NCBI GenBank assembly: GCA_028290305.1
Contig: JAQGKC010000104.1
Location: 1 to 31,394, forward strand
Reading direction: 5' to 3'
Length of the DNA: 31,394 bases
Source of the DNA: Bradyrhizobium sp.
GTDB lineage: Bacteria; Pseudomonadota; Alphaproteobacteria; Rhizobiales; Xanthobacteraceae
Positions 1 through 8,072 of the stretch are shown in pieces. The position numbers were made by a program, and so were the translations under genes. Position 1 is the first letter of the stretch, and every line of letters begins with the position of its first letter. Under the pieces are notes generated by a model. The model searched no databases. It was not told the origin of the DNA and saw only the letters and a program-made list of their open reading frames with translations.

Positions 1-1
1 C

Positions 2-166
2 GACTTCGCGATTGATGGCCTCGTGCGCATCAACCAGCTGGGTGCCAGCATCTGGGAGGTCGCGCATGATTGGCTCGGACTGTGGTGTCTGGCCCTGGCC
101 TATTTCGCGCTCGCCGTGATCTCGGCGGTTGCCGTCAAGAGAGGACCGGGACATGCGCAGGACTAA
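2..166 (+). CDS. ABC-2-type transporter permease, C-terminal end (partial)
   Basis: The window opens inside a gene whose last 54 codons are visible, ending with TAA at 164-166. The tail has one hydrophobic helix (roughly WLGLWCLALAYFALAVISAV) followed by a short basic cytoplasmic end, as in the last transmembrane segment of ABC-2 family permeases of drug or polymer exporters. It overlaps the start of the HlyD-type gene by 14 bases, so the two are translationally coupled; permease plus membrane-fusion adaptor is a usual exporter arrangement. The family call rests on this context and the terminal helix alone, so the exact type is uncertain. Confidence 0.5.
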   Translation, partial: DFAIDGLVRINQLGASIWEVAHDWLGLWCLALAYFALAVISAVAVKRGPGHAQD

Positions 167-1124
167 GCGTGCCGCCATCGTTGCAATCGCACTCGTGCTC
201 GTCGCGGGCGTTCTGATCTACTCCGTGCGTCGTTCCGGATCGGCGGCCACAATCGTAGGCGTCGTGCGGGCGACCGAAGTCAGGGTGGAGCCGGAGGTGG
301 ACGGCCAACTCGTGTCCATTGCGGTCGAGAAGGGCGCCCACGTGCACGCGGGCGATATCCTGGCGAGGCTGTCGGCGGTGGAGTTGACGGCACAGGCGGA
401 CCAGGCGCGCGCCGCACTCGCGTCGGCGACCGCAACCCGCAACAACGTCTATGCGGGCGTCCGTCGTGAACAGGTCGCCTCCCTGAATGCTGAAATCGCC
501 AAGGCAAGCGCACGCTTCGACTATGTGCAGGCCCAGCTCACCAGAACCAGCACGCTGGCACGCCAGAGTTTTGAGTCCCAGCAGGCGCTTGACCAGGCCG
601 AAAACGACGCTGCAAGCGCACGCGCCGATGTGGCGGAGGCCCAGGCGAATTACGATGCGGCCGTGGCGGGCCCGACTCAAGAGGAACGCGCGATCGCCGA
701 CGCGCAGGTGCAGGCCGCGGCCGCCGCGGTCACCGTGCTTGAGCGCCGTCTTGAAAAGATGATCTTGCGTTCTCCAGCCAACGGTGTGGTCAGCGTCATC
801 GCCGCAGAGGTGGGCGAGAATGTTCGCGCGGGTCAACCGATCCTGATGGTCGAGGCGGCAGGCGAGCAATGGCTCTCGTTCAATGTACGCGAAGACCATC
901 TCAGTGGTTTCATGATCGGAAAAACAGTGAGCGTGATGCGGAACGGTGCCGATGGCGCGATCAAAGCCGTCATCACCGGACTGCGGCCGCTCGGAACGTT
1001 CGCCACCTGGCAGGCCGAGCGGGTTATTGGGGATCATGACCGCAACACGCTTCGCTTGCGCCTCGACCCGGAGGGAGAGCCGGCAGGCCTTGAGCCGGGC
1101 ATGACTGTTTGGATCGAGAACTAG
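153..1124 (+). CDS. HlyD-family periplasmic adaptor (membrane-fusion protein)
   Basis: A 323-residue protein that would link an inner-membrane exporter to the outer membrane. It has an N-terminal membrane anchor (about residues 6-23), a biotinyl/lipoyl-like half (VEPEVDGQLVSIAVEKGAHV), a long Ala/Gln-rich coiled-coil hairpin (about 80-200), then the second lipoyl half (LRSPANGVVSVIAAEVGENV) and a beta-barrel end. The ATG at 153 is chosen over an upstream TTG at 129 because GGACCGGG lies just before it and the protein then begins with a standard basic-plus-hydrophobic anchor. It overlaps the permease stop, giving an efflux operon. The exported substrate cannot be read from the sequence. Confidence 0.85.
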   Translation: MRRTKRAAIVAIALVLVAGVLIYSVRRSGSAATIVGVVRATEVRVEPEVDGQLVSIAVEKGAHVHAGDILARLSAVELTAQADQARAALASATATRNNVYAGVRREQVASLNAEIAKASARFDYVQAQLTRTSTLARQSFESQQALDQAENDAASARADVAEAQANYDAAVAGPTQEERAIADAQVQAAAAAVTVLERRLEKMILRSPANGVVSVIAAEVGENVRAGQPILMVEAAGEQWLSFNVREDHLSGFMIGKTVSVMRNGADGAIKAVITGLRPLGTFATWQAERVIGDHDRNTLRLRLDPEGEPAGLEPGMTVWIEN

Positions 1125-1638
1125 CGAGAGCTCTCAAGCCTTTGCGAAACTTTCAGTATAGCTGGACTTGGCGCAACTCGGCGATCTTGGTTGCGGGGAG
1201 GCGCAACCACCGATAGCGACATTCGCTGATGGTGGCCGTTTGAGACGTAACTAGCCTTGTCCTCCGAAGGCAAAGGTCACACATTCGAATCGTGTCGGGG
1301 TGCGCCATTTGGAATGAAACCACGAACTCTTATAGAATTGAAATCATTAGCTAACTCAATCGTGGGGCATCAAAGCCTGCGATACAACATGCACTTTGCG
1401 CCATGTGTGGACGCTGCCTCGCTGGCAAGAGCTTCCGACGCGGAGTGCTGAGCGGATCGGTGCGGCCGGGTGTTGGACCTGTTGAAGCGGCACAGACGGC
1501 TGCGTGCGGTGATGCCACAACGCGCCAGGCTAAAGCGTGCCCCCCTCGTCCACGCCGAGTCCAGTAAACCGAATCCGGTACTGTGGTAACGCTCCGCTTT
1601 GGCCAATCAGGAGCTTCAGTTCCAACTGCCGATAAGCG
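1125..1638. other. Gene-poor stretch between efflux operon and catabolic locus
   Basis: No convincing protein gene is visible in these 514 bases. Small open frames on both strands (for example 1370-1606 minus) have low-complexity Arg/Ser/Ala composition and no ribosome site. The one recognisable item is the tRNA-Arg 3' fragment at 1257-1307. A switch from efflux genes to catabolic genes across a tRNA scar fits an island boundary. Confidence 0.6.
1257..1307 (+). pseudogene. 3' portion of a tRNA-Arg (anticodon CCG); likely att-site remnant
   Basis: The stretch folds as the 3' part of a tRNA. The anticodon stem TTGTC/GGCAA pairs fully (one G-U) around the loop CTCCGAA, with CCG at 1264-1266. 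A five-base variable loop AGGTC follows, then the T-stem ACACA/CGTGT (4 of 5 pairs) around TTCGAAT, and an acceptor-like strand ending in GCCA. No D-arm or 5' acceptor strand precedes it, and the acceptor side appears one base too long, so it is not a functional tRNA. Phage- and ICE-type integrases typically leave such 3' tRNA copies at the far end of an inserted element; no integrase is in the window. Confidence 0.7.
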
Positions 1639-2580
1639 TCAGCCTTTAAGTAACCGCTGCGCGTTGGTGCGCTCGATCGCGAGAAGCACATCTGCAGGCA
1701 GCCCTAGTTCGGACAATCCCTTGACGGTCGCAACCATCGTGGATTCAGGCGCAAACGGGTAGTCGCTGCCGAACAACACTTGCTCGGGTGCGACCAGCTT
1801 GAGCAGCGCGCTGAACGCGAGCTGGTTGGCCGACAGCGCGGTATCGAAGAACAAACGCTTTAATTCGAACATCACGCCATCCGGCACGCTGGCGCGGAAT
1901 TCGGGGCGAACCTCGAGCCGCGCGATGCGCTCAGCCAGAAACGGCACCGTGCCTCCTGCATGCGAAAAGATGAAGCGGATGTTGCGGCAGCGCGCGAATG
2001 TGCCGCTGAACAGCAGGTTCGTCACCGCCTTGGTGGTGTCGAAGGGAAATTCGAGCGTCGCTGCCGGCACGCCGATCCCATGCATGCGGCAGCATGGCGC
2101 TTCGGTCGGATGGAAGTAGACCACAGCGCCACGCCGATTGAGCTCGTCGAGCACCGGCGCGAATTCCGGGTCGCCGGGGTACTTGCCGTCATAGTTGGTA
2201 AGCATACCAATGCCATCGGTTTTCAGCTCGTCGAGCGCATAGGCGATTTCGCGCAAACTGCCTTCGACGTCCGGCAGCGGCAGACTCGCAAACACCCCAA
2301 ACCGGCCCGGATGATCAAGCCGAATCTTGGCCGCGTAGTCGTTGCACTCGCGCGTCAGGTGTCGGGTGGCATCGATATCACCGAACCACAGGCCCGGCGC
2401 GGAGATCGAGGTGATCGCCTTCTCGATGCCGTTGCGATCCATCGCCTCGATCGAATGTTGCGGAGTCCATTCCGGCGTCTTGCCAGCGACGATCAGAGGC
2501 CCGATCCGATCATCGCCCACCGCCCGAACATAGCCCGGCGGCAGGATATGATGGTGGACGTCGATACGATGTGCTGACAT
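1639..2580 (-). CDS. ACMSD/amidohydrolase-2 family metal-dependent decarboxylase or hydrolase
   Basis: A 313-residue TIM-barrel protein of the family containing 2-amino-3-carboxymuconate-6-semialdehyde decarboxylase (ACMSD), gamma-resorcylate and 5-carboxyvanillate decarboxylases. Visible metal and catalytic residues are H9-x-H11 (IDVHHH), H157 (VVYFHPT), H207 (FSHAGG) and D273 (FGSDYPF). The ATG at 2580 is chosen because the family normally begins a few residues before the HxH motif; longer in-frame starts add a basic, unconserved stretch. It is last in the leftward ligB-ligA operon. Since an aminophenol cleavage trio lies at 14-16.6 kb, it could be the missing ACMSD step. However, its middle (TNYDGKYPGDPEF, RMHGIG) looks more like other branches of the family, so the substrate is open. 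Confidence 0.8.
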   Translation of the reverse strand: MSAHRIDVHHHILPPGYVRAVGDDRIGPLIVAGKTPEWTPQHSIEAMDRNGIEKAITSISAPGLWFGDIDATRHLTRECNDYAAKIRLDHPGRFGVFASLPLPDVEGSLREIAYALDELKTDGIGMLTNYDGKYPGDPEFAPVLDELNRRGAVVYFHPTEAPCCRMHGIGVPAATLEFPFDTTKAVTNLLFSGTFARCRNIRFIFSHAGGTVPFLAERIARLEVRPEFRASVPDGVMFELKRLFFDTALSANQLAFSALLKLVAPEQVLFGSDYPFAPESTMVATVKGLSELGLPADVLLAIERTNAQRLLKG

Positions 2581-2692
2581 GGCGGAAATTGTCCGGATCG
2601 ACCCGGGCCCTTGTACTGAAGTCATTATCTTCATCTTCGCAAGCACCGCGCGCTGGCGCGCGGCGGCGACAAAGCCATCGAAATCGCTGGCC

Positions 2693-3010
2693 TTAGTTGT
2701 TCGGAATATCGCGGCTATGGCCCTGCAACGAAGCAACCAATTTGTTGGAAGCCTCGACTGCGCCCTTGCCGGCGTCGTTACCCCAGATGAAGCGCGACAA
2801 CTGGCCGCCGAGATAGGGGTGCATGCCGAGATCGTAGAGTTTACGGAAATCGCGCTCCTCGATCGCCTTGCGCTCCTCCGGAGACATTTTATAGCGGTCA
2901 AGTACCGCCGCCTCGTTGGTCTTGAATTCCTTTCGAATCTCCGGATTCCACTTCATGTCCTGAACAAGATCATGCGCGGCGAGGTTTGGATTGAATTTTT
3001 CCCAAGCCAT
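2693..3010 (-). CDS. Extradiol ring-cleavage dioxygenase small (LigA-like) subunit
   Basis: A 105-residue all-helical protein resembling the alpha subunit of protocatechuate 4,5-dioxygenase (LigA domain), which packs over the active site of the LigB catalytic subunit. Supporting stretches are LYDLGMHPYLGGQLSRF and the charged segment MSPEERKAIEERDF. It starts at the ATG at 3010, preceded by GGGGAACGTC, 20 bases after the stop of the LigB gene, so the subunits are co-expressed. It is somewhat shorter than the Sphingobium LigA subunit. It has no catalytic residues of its own; substrate preference cannot be set from this subunit. Confidence 0.82.
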   Translation of the reverse strand: MAWEKFNPNLAAHDLVQDMKWNPEIRKEFKTNEAAVLDRYKMSPEERKAIEERDFRKLYDLGMHPYLGGQLSRFIWGNDAGKGAVEASNKLVASLQGHSRDIPNN

Positions 3011-3030
3011 GACGTTCCCCACTGCTTTGC

Positions 3031-3876
3031 CTAGAGATCCCAGATCACGCCGCCGATGCCGCACCGGAAGCTCGGCCAGCCGGTATATCCGAACGTACGT
3101 CCCGGCCGCTCACCGATCGCTGCCATCACGGGAAACCACGACAGGACTTCGGCAGTGCCGCCGATTCCGGCTTCTTCCATACGATCGACCGTGATCTCCT
3201 TGAGCAGCGCCCTGTGGTCTCCCCTGGCACAAAGCTCGAGAAACTTGCGGTCGAACTCCTCATCGATCTTGTAGTACTTCACGCCACCCGGCTCGTGGCT
3301 TAATCCGCCCGACCCGAACAGTGCCACACGCATGTCCCCGGGCAAGTCCTTTTCGATGAAGTCGCGCAAGGCGTGTCCGACCTCGAAGCAGCGTTCGGCA
3401 TTGGGGAACGGCGGCACCGTGCAATTTTGCAGCACCGGCACGAGCGTGATGCCGGTCTGGTCGAGATTGGTCATCGTGACCGGCACGGAGATGTTATCGT
3501 CGAATTTGAGGTTCTCGTTCCGCACCGACATGCGAACCCCGCGGCGGGTCATGCCCTGGAACAGCGCCTTGGCGACATCAGGATTACCCTTCGCAGTGTA
3601 ATCGCGGCAGCCGATCCACTCCTGAAACCATTCATGCGGACCACTATGCTCCGGCGCGGTGCCGATCAAAAAGTCCGGATAGAAGGTGATGCGGCTGTTG
3701 GCGAGGTGATCGTTCGCGAACACGATCAGTACGTCAGGGCGTGCGTCTCTCAATTCCTTGGAGATTGCGATGTAGGTGTCGGAGACGACCTTCTTCGATT
3801 CGTCCGGCGCTTTGTCGAACAAGCCGACAATAGCGGGCGCATGCGGCGCACCGGCCGCAAAAACGATCTCTGCCAT
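3031..3876 (-). CDS. Class III extradiol dioxygenase catalytic (LigB-like) subunit
   Basis: A 281-residue LigB-fold protein that would cleave a catechol- or aminophenol-type ring using Fe(II) and O2. Expected ligands are present: H12 (GAPH), H57 (FANDH) and E243 (GGTAE), with the likely catalytic base H194 in GSGGLSHEPGG. The ATG at 3876 has a strong AGAGGAGG ribosome site. It is the first gene of a leftward operon followed by LigA and an amidohydrolase, and is transcribed divergently from the first liv operon. The separate small LigA subunit favours the protocatechuate 4,5-dioxygenase type over 2-aminophenol 1,6-dioxygenase, whose two subunits are both LigB-like. The true substrate is unknown. 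Confidence 0.85.
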   Translation of the reverse strand: MAEIVFAAGAPHAPAIVGLFDKAPDESKKVVSDTYIAISKELRDARPDVLIVFANDHLANSRITFYPDFLIGTAPEHSGPHEWFQEWIGCRDYTAKGNPDVAKALFQGMTRRGVRMSVRNENLKFDDNISVPVTMTNLDQTGITLVPVLQNCTVPPFPNAERCFEVGHALRDFIEKDLPGDMRVALFGSGGLSHEPGGVKYYKIDEEFDRKFLELCARGDHRALLKEITVDRMEEAGIGGTAEVLSWFPVMAAIGERPGRTFGYTGWPSFRCGIGGVIWDL

Positions 3877-3900
3877 ACAGCCTCCTCTGTCTGAAGACGT

Positions 3901-3928
3901 TTTATATACATTGACGAGAATTATTCAA
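3901..3928 (-). promoter_or_regulatory. Predicted promoter for the ligB operon
   Basis: Read on the minus strand, TTGAAT (3928-3923) and TATAAA (3906-3901) are separated by 16 bases, a good sigma-70 fit, about 25 bases before the ribosome site of the LigB gene. It overlaps the opposite promoter for the liv operon. Confidence 0.5.
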
Positions 3929-3939
3929 TCATCATAATT
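3911..3939 (+). promoter_or_regulatory. Predicted promoter for the first liv operon
   Basis: TTGACG (3911-3916) and ATAATT (3934-3939) are separated by exactly 17 bases, followed by livH about 50 bases on. The -10 hexamer is also the right arm of a short inverted repeat (AATTAT 3919-3924 / ATAATT 3934-3939), which could be a regulator site acting on both divergent operons. Confidence 0.55.
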
Positions 3940-3988
3940 GCATAAATTCTTCACCCCGCCCAACGCGGAAGCGTCGAGGCCTCCAACG

Positions 3989-4870
3989 ATGATGCTGATC
4001 CAGCAGATTGTGAATGGCGTGATGCTGGGCAGCACCTATTCGCTGGTCGCCATCGGCTACACGCTGGTGTTCGGTGTGCTGCACCTGGTGCATCTCGCCC
4101 ATGGCGAGGTCTTCATGATCGGCGCTTTCGTCGGATTACAGGTGGTTCTGCTTGCCGGAGGCGGTGTCACAACGGCGCTCACCGCCGCCGCAGCGGCGTC
4201 TGCGGTGCTCGGCGTGCTGGTCTATCTCCTCGCGATCAAGCCGATCAAAGCACGCAAGGGGCATTTCCTCGCGCCGATGATCAGCACGATCGGTGTCGGC
4301 GTCGTTCTGCAAGAGCTCGCAACACGGGCGTTCGGTGGCGAGCAGGTCGGCTTTCCCGTCCGGATGGAAAGTTATGTCTGGCATCTCGGCGCGGTCACGC
4401 TGACATCGGTTCAGCTTGTCATTCTGCTTGTTTCGCTCGGCCTGATGTTCGCACTGCATCTGTTCGTCACCTTGACGCGCGTTGGCATGGCGATGCGCGC
4501 CACCGCCGAAAGCATGACGATCTCGCACACGCTCGGCATCCGCAGCGATCGCATCATCATTCTCACATTCGCCATCGCCTCCGCACTGGCCGGCGTCGCC
4601 GGCGTGCTGGTTGGCATGTCGTTCAATTCGATTTCGCCCTATATGGGCGTCGATATCGGTATCAAGGGCCTCGCGGCGATGCTGCTCGGCGGCCTTGGCA
4701 ATGTGTACGGCGCGATGCTCGGTGGTCTCGTGATCGGCATCGTCGAGGTGATCAGCGTAGCGTACCTGTCATCGTCCTACCGCGATGCCTTTGCATTCTT
4801 CGTCATTATCGCTGTGCTGCTGCTACGCCCACGCGGCATCTTCGGCACCACCGACCACGTCGAGGGATAA
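3989..4870 (+). CDS. livH: Branched-chain amino acid-type ABC transporter permease LivH (set 1)
   Basis: An inner-membrane permease of about 293 residues. It opens with the family's typical start (QQIVNGVMLGSTYSLVAIGYTLVFG) and has multiple hydrophobic helices and the cytoplasmic loop RVGMAMRATAESMTISHTLGI that contacts the ATPase. The ATG at 3989 (or the adjacent ATG at 3992) is preferred over a TTG at 3938, because the extra residues would be a Pro/Thr-rich leader not seen in the family. First gene of livHMGF, followed after one base by livM. In Bradyrhizobium and Rhodopseudomonas such systems often import aromatic acids or amides rather than amino acids, and the catabolic genes here suggest the same (inference). 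Confidence 0.9.
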   Translation: MMLIQQIVNGVMLGSTYSLVAIGYTLVFGVLHLVHLAHGEVFMIGAFVGLQVVLLAGGGVTTALTAAAAASAVLGVLVYLLAIKPIKARKGHFLAPMISTIGVGVVLQELATRAFGGEQVGFPVRMESYVWHLGAVTLTSVQLVILLVSLGLMFALHLFVTLTRVGMAMRATAESMTISHTLGIRSDRIIILTFAIASALAGVAGVLVGMSFNSISPYMGVDIGIKGLAAMLLGGLGNVYGAMLGGLVIGIVEVISVAYLSSSYRDAFAFFVIIAVLLLRPRGIFGTTDHVEG

Positions 4871-4871
4871 G

Positions 4872-5687
4872 ATGCTCGATCCGTATATCGAGTCGGTCCT
4901 GATCTTCACCGGCATCAACGTGGTCCTGGCGCTGAGCCTCTATCTCCCGGTCTCTGCAGGTCTGCTGTCGCTCGGTCAGGGCGGCTTCATGGCGATCGGC
5001 GCCTATACTTCCGGCTACCTCACTGCGGTGGCGGAGTGGCCGTTCAGCATCGCTCTCCTGTGCGGCGGGCTGATGGCCGGCCTGGTCGGCTTGATCGTCG
5101 GCATCCCCACACTGCGGATCAAGGGCGTCTATCTCATCATCATGACGATGGGGTTTGGCGAAATCGTTCGCGTGTTCTTTCTCAACTTCGAGCCGACCGG
5201 CGCGGCATCCGGGCTAGGCGGCATTCCGACCTACACCACTTTGCCGGTCGTCTGGGCCGTTGCATTCCTGATGCTGTTTCTGTGTTTCCAAATTCGCGGC
5301 TCCCGCATCGGCCGCGCGATCGAGGCCGTCCGCGACGACGAACTCGCTGCCGAAGTGATCGGCATCAATCTCACGAGGGTCAAGGTCTCGATCTTCGGTC
5401 TCGGCGCCTTCGTCGCCGGAATCGGGGGCGGCCTGTTCGCGCACTACGCCACGTTCATCGATCCCGGCCAGTTTTCTTACGCGCGCTCGGCGGAAATTTT
5501 CATGATGGTGGTGTTGGGCGGAATGGGCAATTTCATCGGCGCGGCCGTTGGCGCGATCGTCGTCACGGTGCTGCCCGAACTATTGCGGGTCGGCGACGCA
5601 CAGGAATGGCGCATGACAGTGTTCGGCGCGCTGCTGGTGCTCATCATGATCGTCCGCCCCTGGGGCCTCTTGGGAGTGCGCCGATGA
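4872..5687 (+). CDS. livM: Branched-chain amino acid-type ABC transporter permease LivM (set 1)
   Basis: The second permease subunit, 271 residues, with hydrophobic helices throughout. It carries the conserved LivM loop SRIGRAIEAVRDDELAAEVI and the segment GGMGNFIGAAVGAIVV near the end. The ATG at 4872 follows the livH stop by one base, with GAGGG inside the livH end as ribosome site; longer in-frame starts lie inside livH. It overlaps livG by four bases (ATGA), so translation is coupled. It forms the transmembrane heterodimer with LivH. Confidence 0.9.
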   Translation: MLDPYIESVLIFTGINVVLALSLYLPVSAGLLSLGQGGFMAIGAYTSGYLTAVAEWPFSIALLCGGLMAGLVGLIVGIPTLRIKGVYLIIMTMGFGEIVRVFFLNFEPTGAASGLGGIPTYTTLPVVWAVAFLMLFLCFQIRGSRIGRAIEAVRDDELAAEVIGINLTRVKVSIFGLGAFVAGIGGGLFAHYATFIDPGQFSYARSAEIFMMVVLGGMGNFIGAAVGAIVVTVLPELLRVGDAQEWRMTVFGALLVLIMIVRPWGLLGVRR

Positions 5688-6466
5688 GCAGCACCGATAC
5701 GCCTGTGCTCCAGACGCGCAACCTGACGCGGCGCTTCGGCGGTTACTCTGCTGTCTCCAATGTCGACCTCACGATTCGCAGAGGCACGATCCATGCCCTC
5801 ATCGGCCCCAACGGCGCCGGCAAGACGACCCTGTTCAATCTGATGACCGGTGTGCTGCCTCCGACCGAAGGTCAGATCGTAATCGATGGAGTCGATGTCT
5901 CGGGCTCGCGCCCGGACAGCATCGCGCGCCGTGGCATCGTTCGTACCTTCCAGGGCGTGCGTCTTTTCCCGTCCATGACCGCGCTCGAAAACGTCGAGGT
6001 CGGACGCTTCAGCCGTACGCACGGCGGCTTTCTCGCTGCTCTCGCACGTGTGCCGGGCCTTGCGACACCGACCGAGGCGACCACGCGGCGCCGCTCCGAA
6101 GAGCTGTTGGAGCGGGTCGGCCTCTCGGCCCAACGTAACGTGCTGGCGACCGAGCTGGCACTGGCCGATCAGCGGCGTCTGGAGATCGCCCGCGCGCTCG
6201 CGGTCGATCCGCAGCTGCTGCTGCTGGACGAGCCGGTCGCCGGCATGAACCCCGTCGAGGTGCAAGAAGCCGCCAGGCTGTTTAAATCGCTGCTCGATGA
6301 CGGCATCACGATCCTGATCACCGAGCATCACATGAGCCTGGTGATGGCAATCTCCGATGTGATTTCGGTGATGAACTACGGCCGCAAGATCGCCGAAGGC
6401 CCGCCCGAAGCCGTCAAGCGCAATCCTGAAGTGCTGGCCGCCTACGTTGGGGCCGAGGCGGCATGA
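5684..6466 (+). CDS. livG: ABC transporter ATP-binding protein LivG (set 1)
   Basis: A 260-residue ATPase with Walker A GPNGAGKT (residues 41-48), a Q-loop near RTFQGVRLFPSM, and Walker B LLLLDEPVAGMNP. The signature motif is unusual: LALADQRRLEIARAL stands where LivG proteins usually show a LAYGQQR-like sequence, so the signature glycine is missing. It starts at the ATG overlapping the livM stop and itself overlaps livF by four bases. It would energise the LivHM permease together with LivF. Confidence 0.9.
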   Translation: MSSTDTPVLQTRNLTRRFGGYSAVSNVDLTIRRGTIHALIGPNGAGKTTLFNLMTGVLPPTEGQIVIDGVDVSGSRPDSIARRGIVRTFQGVRLFPSMTALENVEVGRFSRTHGGFLAALARVPGLATPTEATTRRRSEELLERVGLSAQRNVLATELALADQRRLEIARALAVDPQLLLLDEPVAGMNPVEVQEAARLFKSLLDDGITILITEHHMSLVMAISDVISVMNYGRKIAEGPPEAVKRNPEVLAAYVGAEAA

Positions 6467-7167
6467 TCCTTAAGGTCGACAATCTGCACGTCAGCTATGG
6501 CAAGATCGCCGCCGTCAAGGGCGTCTCGATCAATGTTGGCCAGGGCGAGATCGTCGCGCTGATCGGTCCTAATGGAGCGGGCAAGAGTACCCTGCTCAAG
6601 ACCATCGCCGGCTTGTTGCCGGCCAGTCGCGGCACGATCGCGTTCAACGGGAAGACCATCGCCAACCGGCCGGCTGCGGAAGTGATGCGCCGCGGACTGG
6701 CGCTCGTGCTCGAAGGCCGCTCGACCCTGAAGCAGATGACGGTGCAGGAAAACCTGATCCTGGGCAGCTACGCTCGCAGCGATCATGACGAGATTGCCAA
6801 GGACATGGAGCATCTGCTCGATCGCTTTCCGATTCTGCGCGATCGTCTCAAGCAACGCGCCGGCACGCTGTCCGGTGGCGAACAGCAGATGCTGGTGATC
6901 GCCCGCGCACTGATGTCGCGGCCGCGCCTTCTGATGCTCGACGAGCCGTCTCTCGGCCTTGCACCGCTGATCACGGCCAAGATCCTCGATTTCGTTCACG
7001 AGTTGAAGACCAAGGACGACATGACGATCCTGCTGGTCGAACAGAACGCCAATCAGGCGCTTCACCTCGCCGATCGGGCCTACGTGCTGGAGAACGGCGA
7101 GGTCGTGCTGCAGGGTGCCGATCTCGCGAGCGATGCGCGCGTTCGCGAGGCCTATTTGGGAGTGTGA
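6463..7167 (+). CDS. livF: ABC transporter ATP-binding protein LivF (set 1)
   Basis: A 234-residue ATPase with Walker A GPNGAGKS, a canonical signature LSGGEQQMLVIARAL and Walker B LLMLDEPSLGLAP, matching LivF in length and order. The ATGA overlap with livG fixes the start. The next gene, a creatininase-family amidohydrolase, begins only 10 bases later, so uptake and the first hydrolytic step are likely made from one message. There is no binding-protein gene directly in this operon; the nearest is at 9817, after the regulator. Confidence 0.92.
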   Translation: MILKVDNLHVSYGKIAAVKGVSINVGQGEIVALIGPNGAGKSTLLKTIAGLLPASRGTIAFNGKTIANRPAAEVMRRGLALVLEGRSTLKQMTVQENLILGSYARSDHDEIAKDMEHLLDRFPILRDRLKQRAGTLSGGEQQMLVIARALMSRPRLLMLDEPSLGLAPLITAKILDFVHELKTKDDMTILLVEQNANQALHLADRAYVLENGEVVLQGADLASDARVREAYLGV

Positions 7168-7177
7168 GGACAGTATC

Positions 7178-8017
7178 ATGAGCGAACCACGATCGACCGA
7201 AACCCGTTCCATTTTCCAGGACACGATCGCGAACATGACGTTCCCGGACCTCGCCAAGGCAGCGGCCGATCGCGCAGTGGTGTTGTGGGGCCTTGGCGTC
7301 ATCGAGCAGCACGGTCCACATCTTCCACTTGGCACCGACGTTTACATGCCGTCGGAATTGTTGCGCCGCGTGCGCAAGATTCTCGCGTCGAAAGGCGTGG
7401 CCAGCGTCATCATGCCGCCGTTCTACTGGGGAGTGAACCAGGTCAGCGGACTGTTTCCGGGCAGTTTCATGGTGCGGCCCGAGGTCATGATCGAGCTGAT
7501 GGTCGATCTGATCAAAAGCCTCAAGAAAGACAGCTTCTCGACGCTGTTCTGCGTCTCCGGCCATGGCGATGCGCTGCATAACCGTACGATCTTCGACGGC
7601 GTCTGCCGCGGGGCCGACGAGTCCGGCCTGAGTGCCTATTTCGTCGGCGCCCCGTCGTTCTTCAAGCGCGTCGGCATCGACCCGGCGAGCCCCCGCGCCT
7701 TACCGACCATGACCGAGGTCGAACGCAACAGCAAATACTTCGACGTGCATGCCGGCGAGTTCGAGACGTCGTCGATGATGGCGGTTTATCCCGATCTCGT
7801 GAAAGACGAATTGCTGCCGACGCTGAAGCCGACCGACTTTGGCATCGAGGATCTGACCGAATGGCGCAAGGGTGGCGAGCACGCACTCCGCAAAACACCG
7901 CAGGGCTATCTCGGCAATCCCGCGGCATCGAGCCGCGAACTCGGCGAGCGGATGATGGCGGAACACGCCGAGATCGTCGCCGAGGCGATTGCGGCCAAAG
8001 TGGCTGCCGTCGTTTGA
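7178..8017 (+). CDS. Creatininase-family amidohydrolase
   Basis: A 279-residue cytoplasmic metalloenzyme of the creatininase family, whose members open cyclic amides or cleave formamides. Metal-binding signatures are visible: E43, H45 and D54 in VIEQHGPHLPLGTD, H129 in SGHGDALHN, and the HAGEFETS block at 191-198. The family's SGHGGN motif is altered to SGHGDALHN, suggesting a substrate other than creatinine. The ATG at 7178 follows livF by 10 bases with GAGGA in the livF end. Lying between livF and an isochorismatase-like amidase, it suggests two successive C-N hydrolyses of the imported compound (inference). Confidence 0.85.
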   Translation: MSEPRSTETRSIFQDTIANMTFPDLAKAAADRAVVLWGLGVIEQHGPHLPLGTDVYMPSELLRRVRKILASKGVASVIMPPFYWGVNQVSGLFPGSFMVRPEVMIELMVDLIKSLKKDSFSTLFCVSGHGDALHNRTIFDGVCRGADESGLSAYFVGAPSFFKRVGIDPASPRALPTMTEVERNSKYFDVHAGEFETSSMMAVYPDLVKDELLPTLKPTDFGIEDLTEWRKGGEHALRKTPQGYLGNPAASSRELGERMMAEHAEIVAEAIAAKVAAVV

Positions 8018-8072
8018 CCATCCGAGATCGATCGACGAGGCGCGGCTTCGAGAGAACTTAAGGAAGACAGCG

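Noticed and set aside
1370..1606. Small minus-strand open frame in the gene-poor left region
   Set aside because: Low-complexity composition, no ribosome site, no known family.
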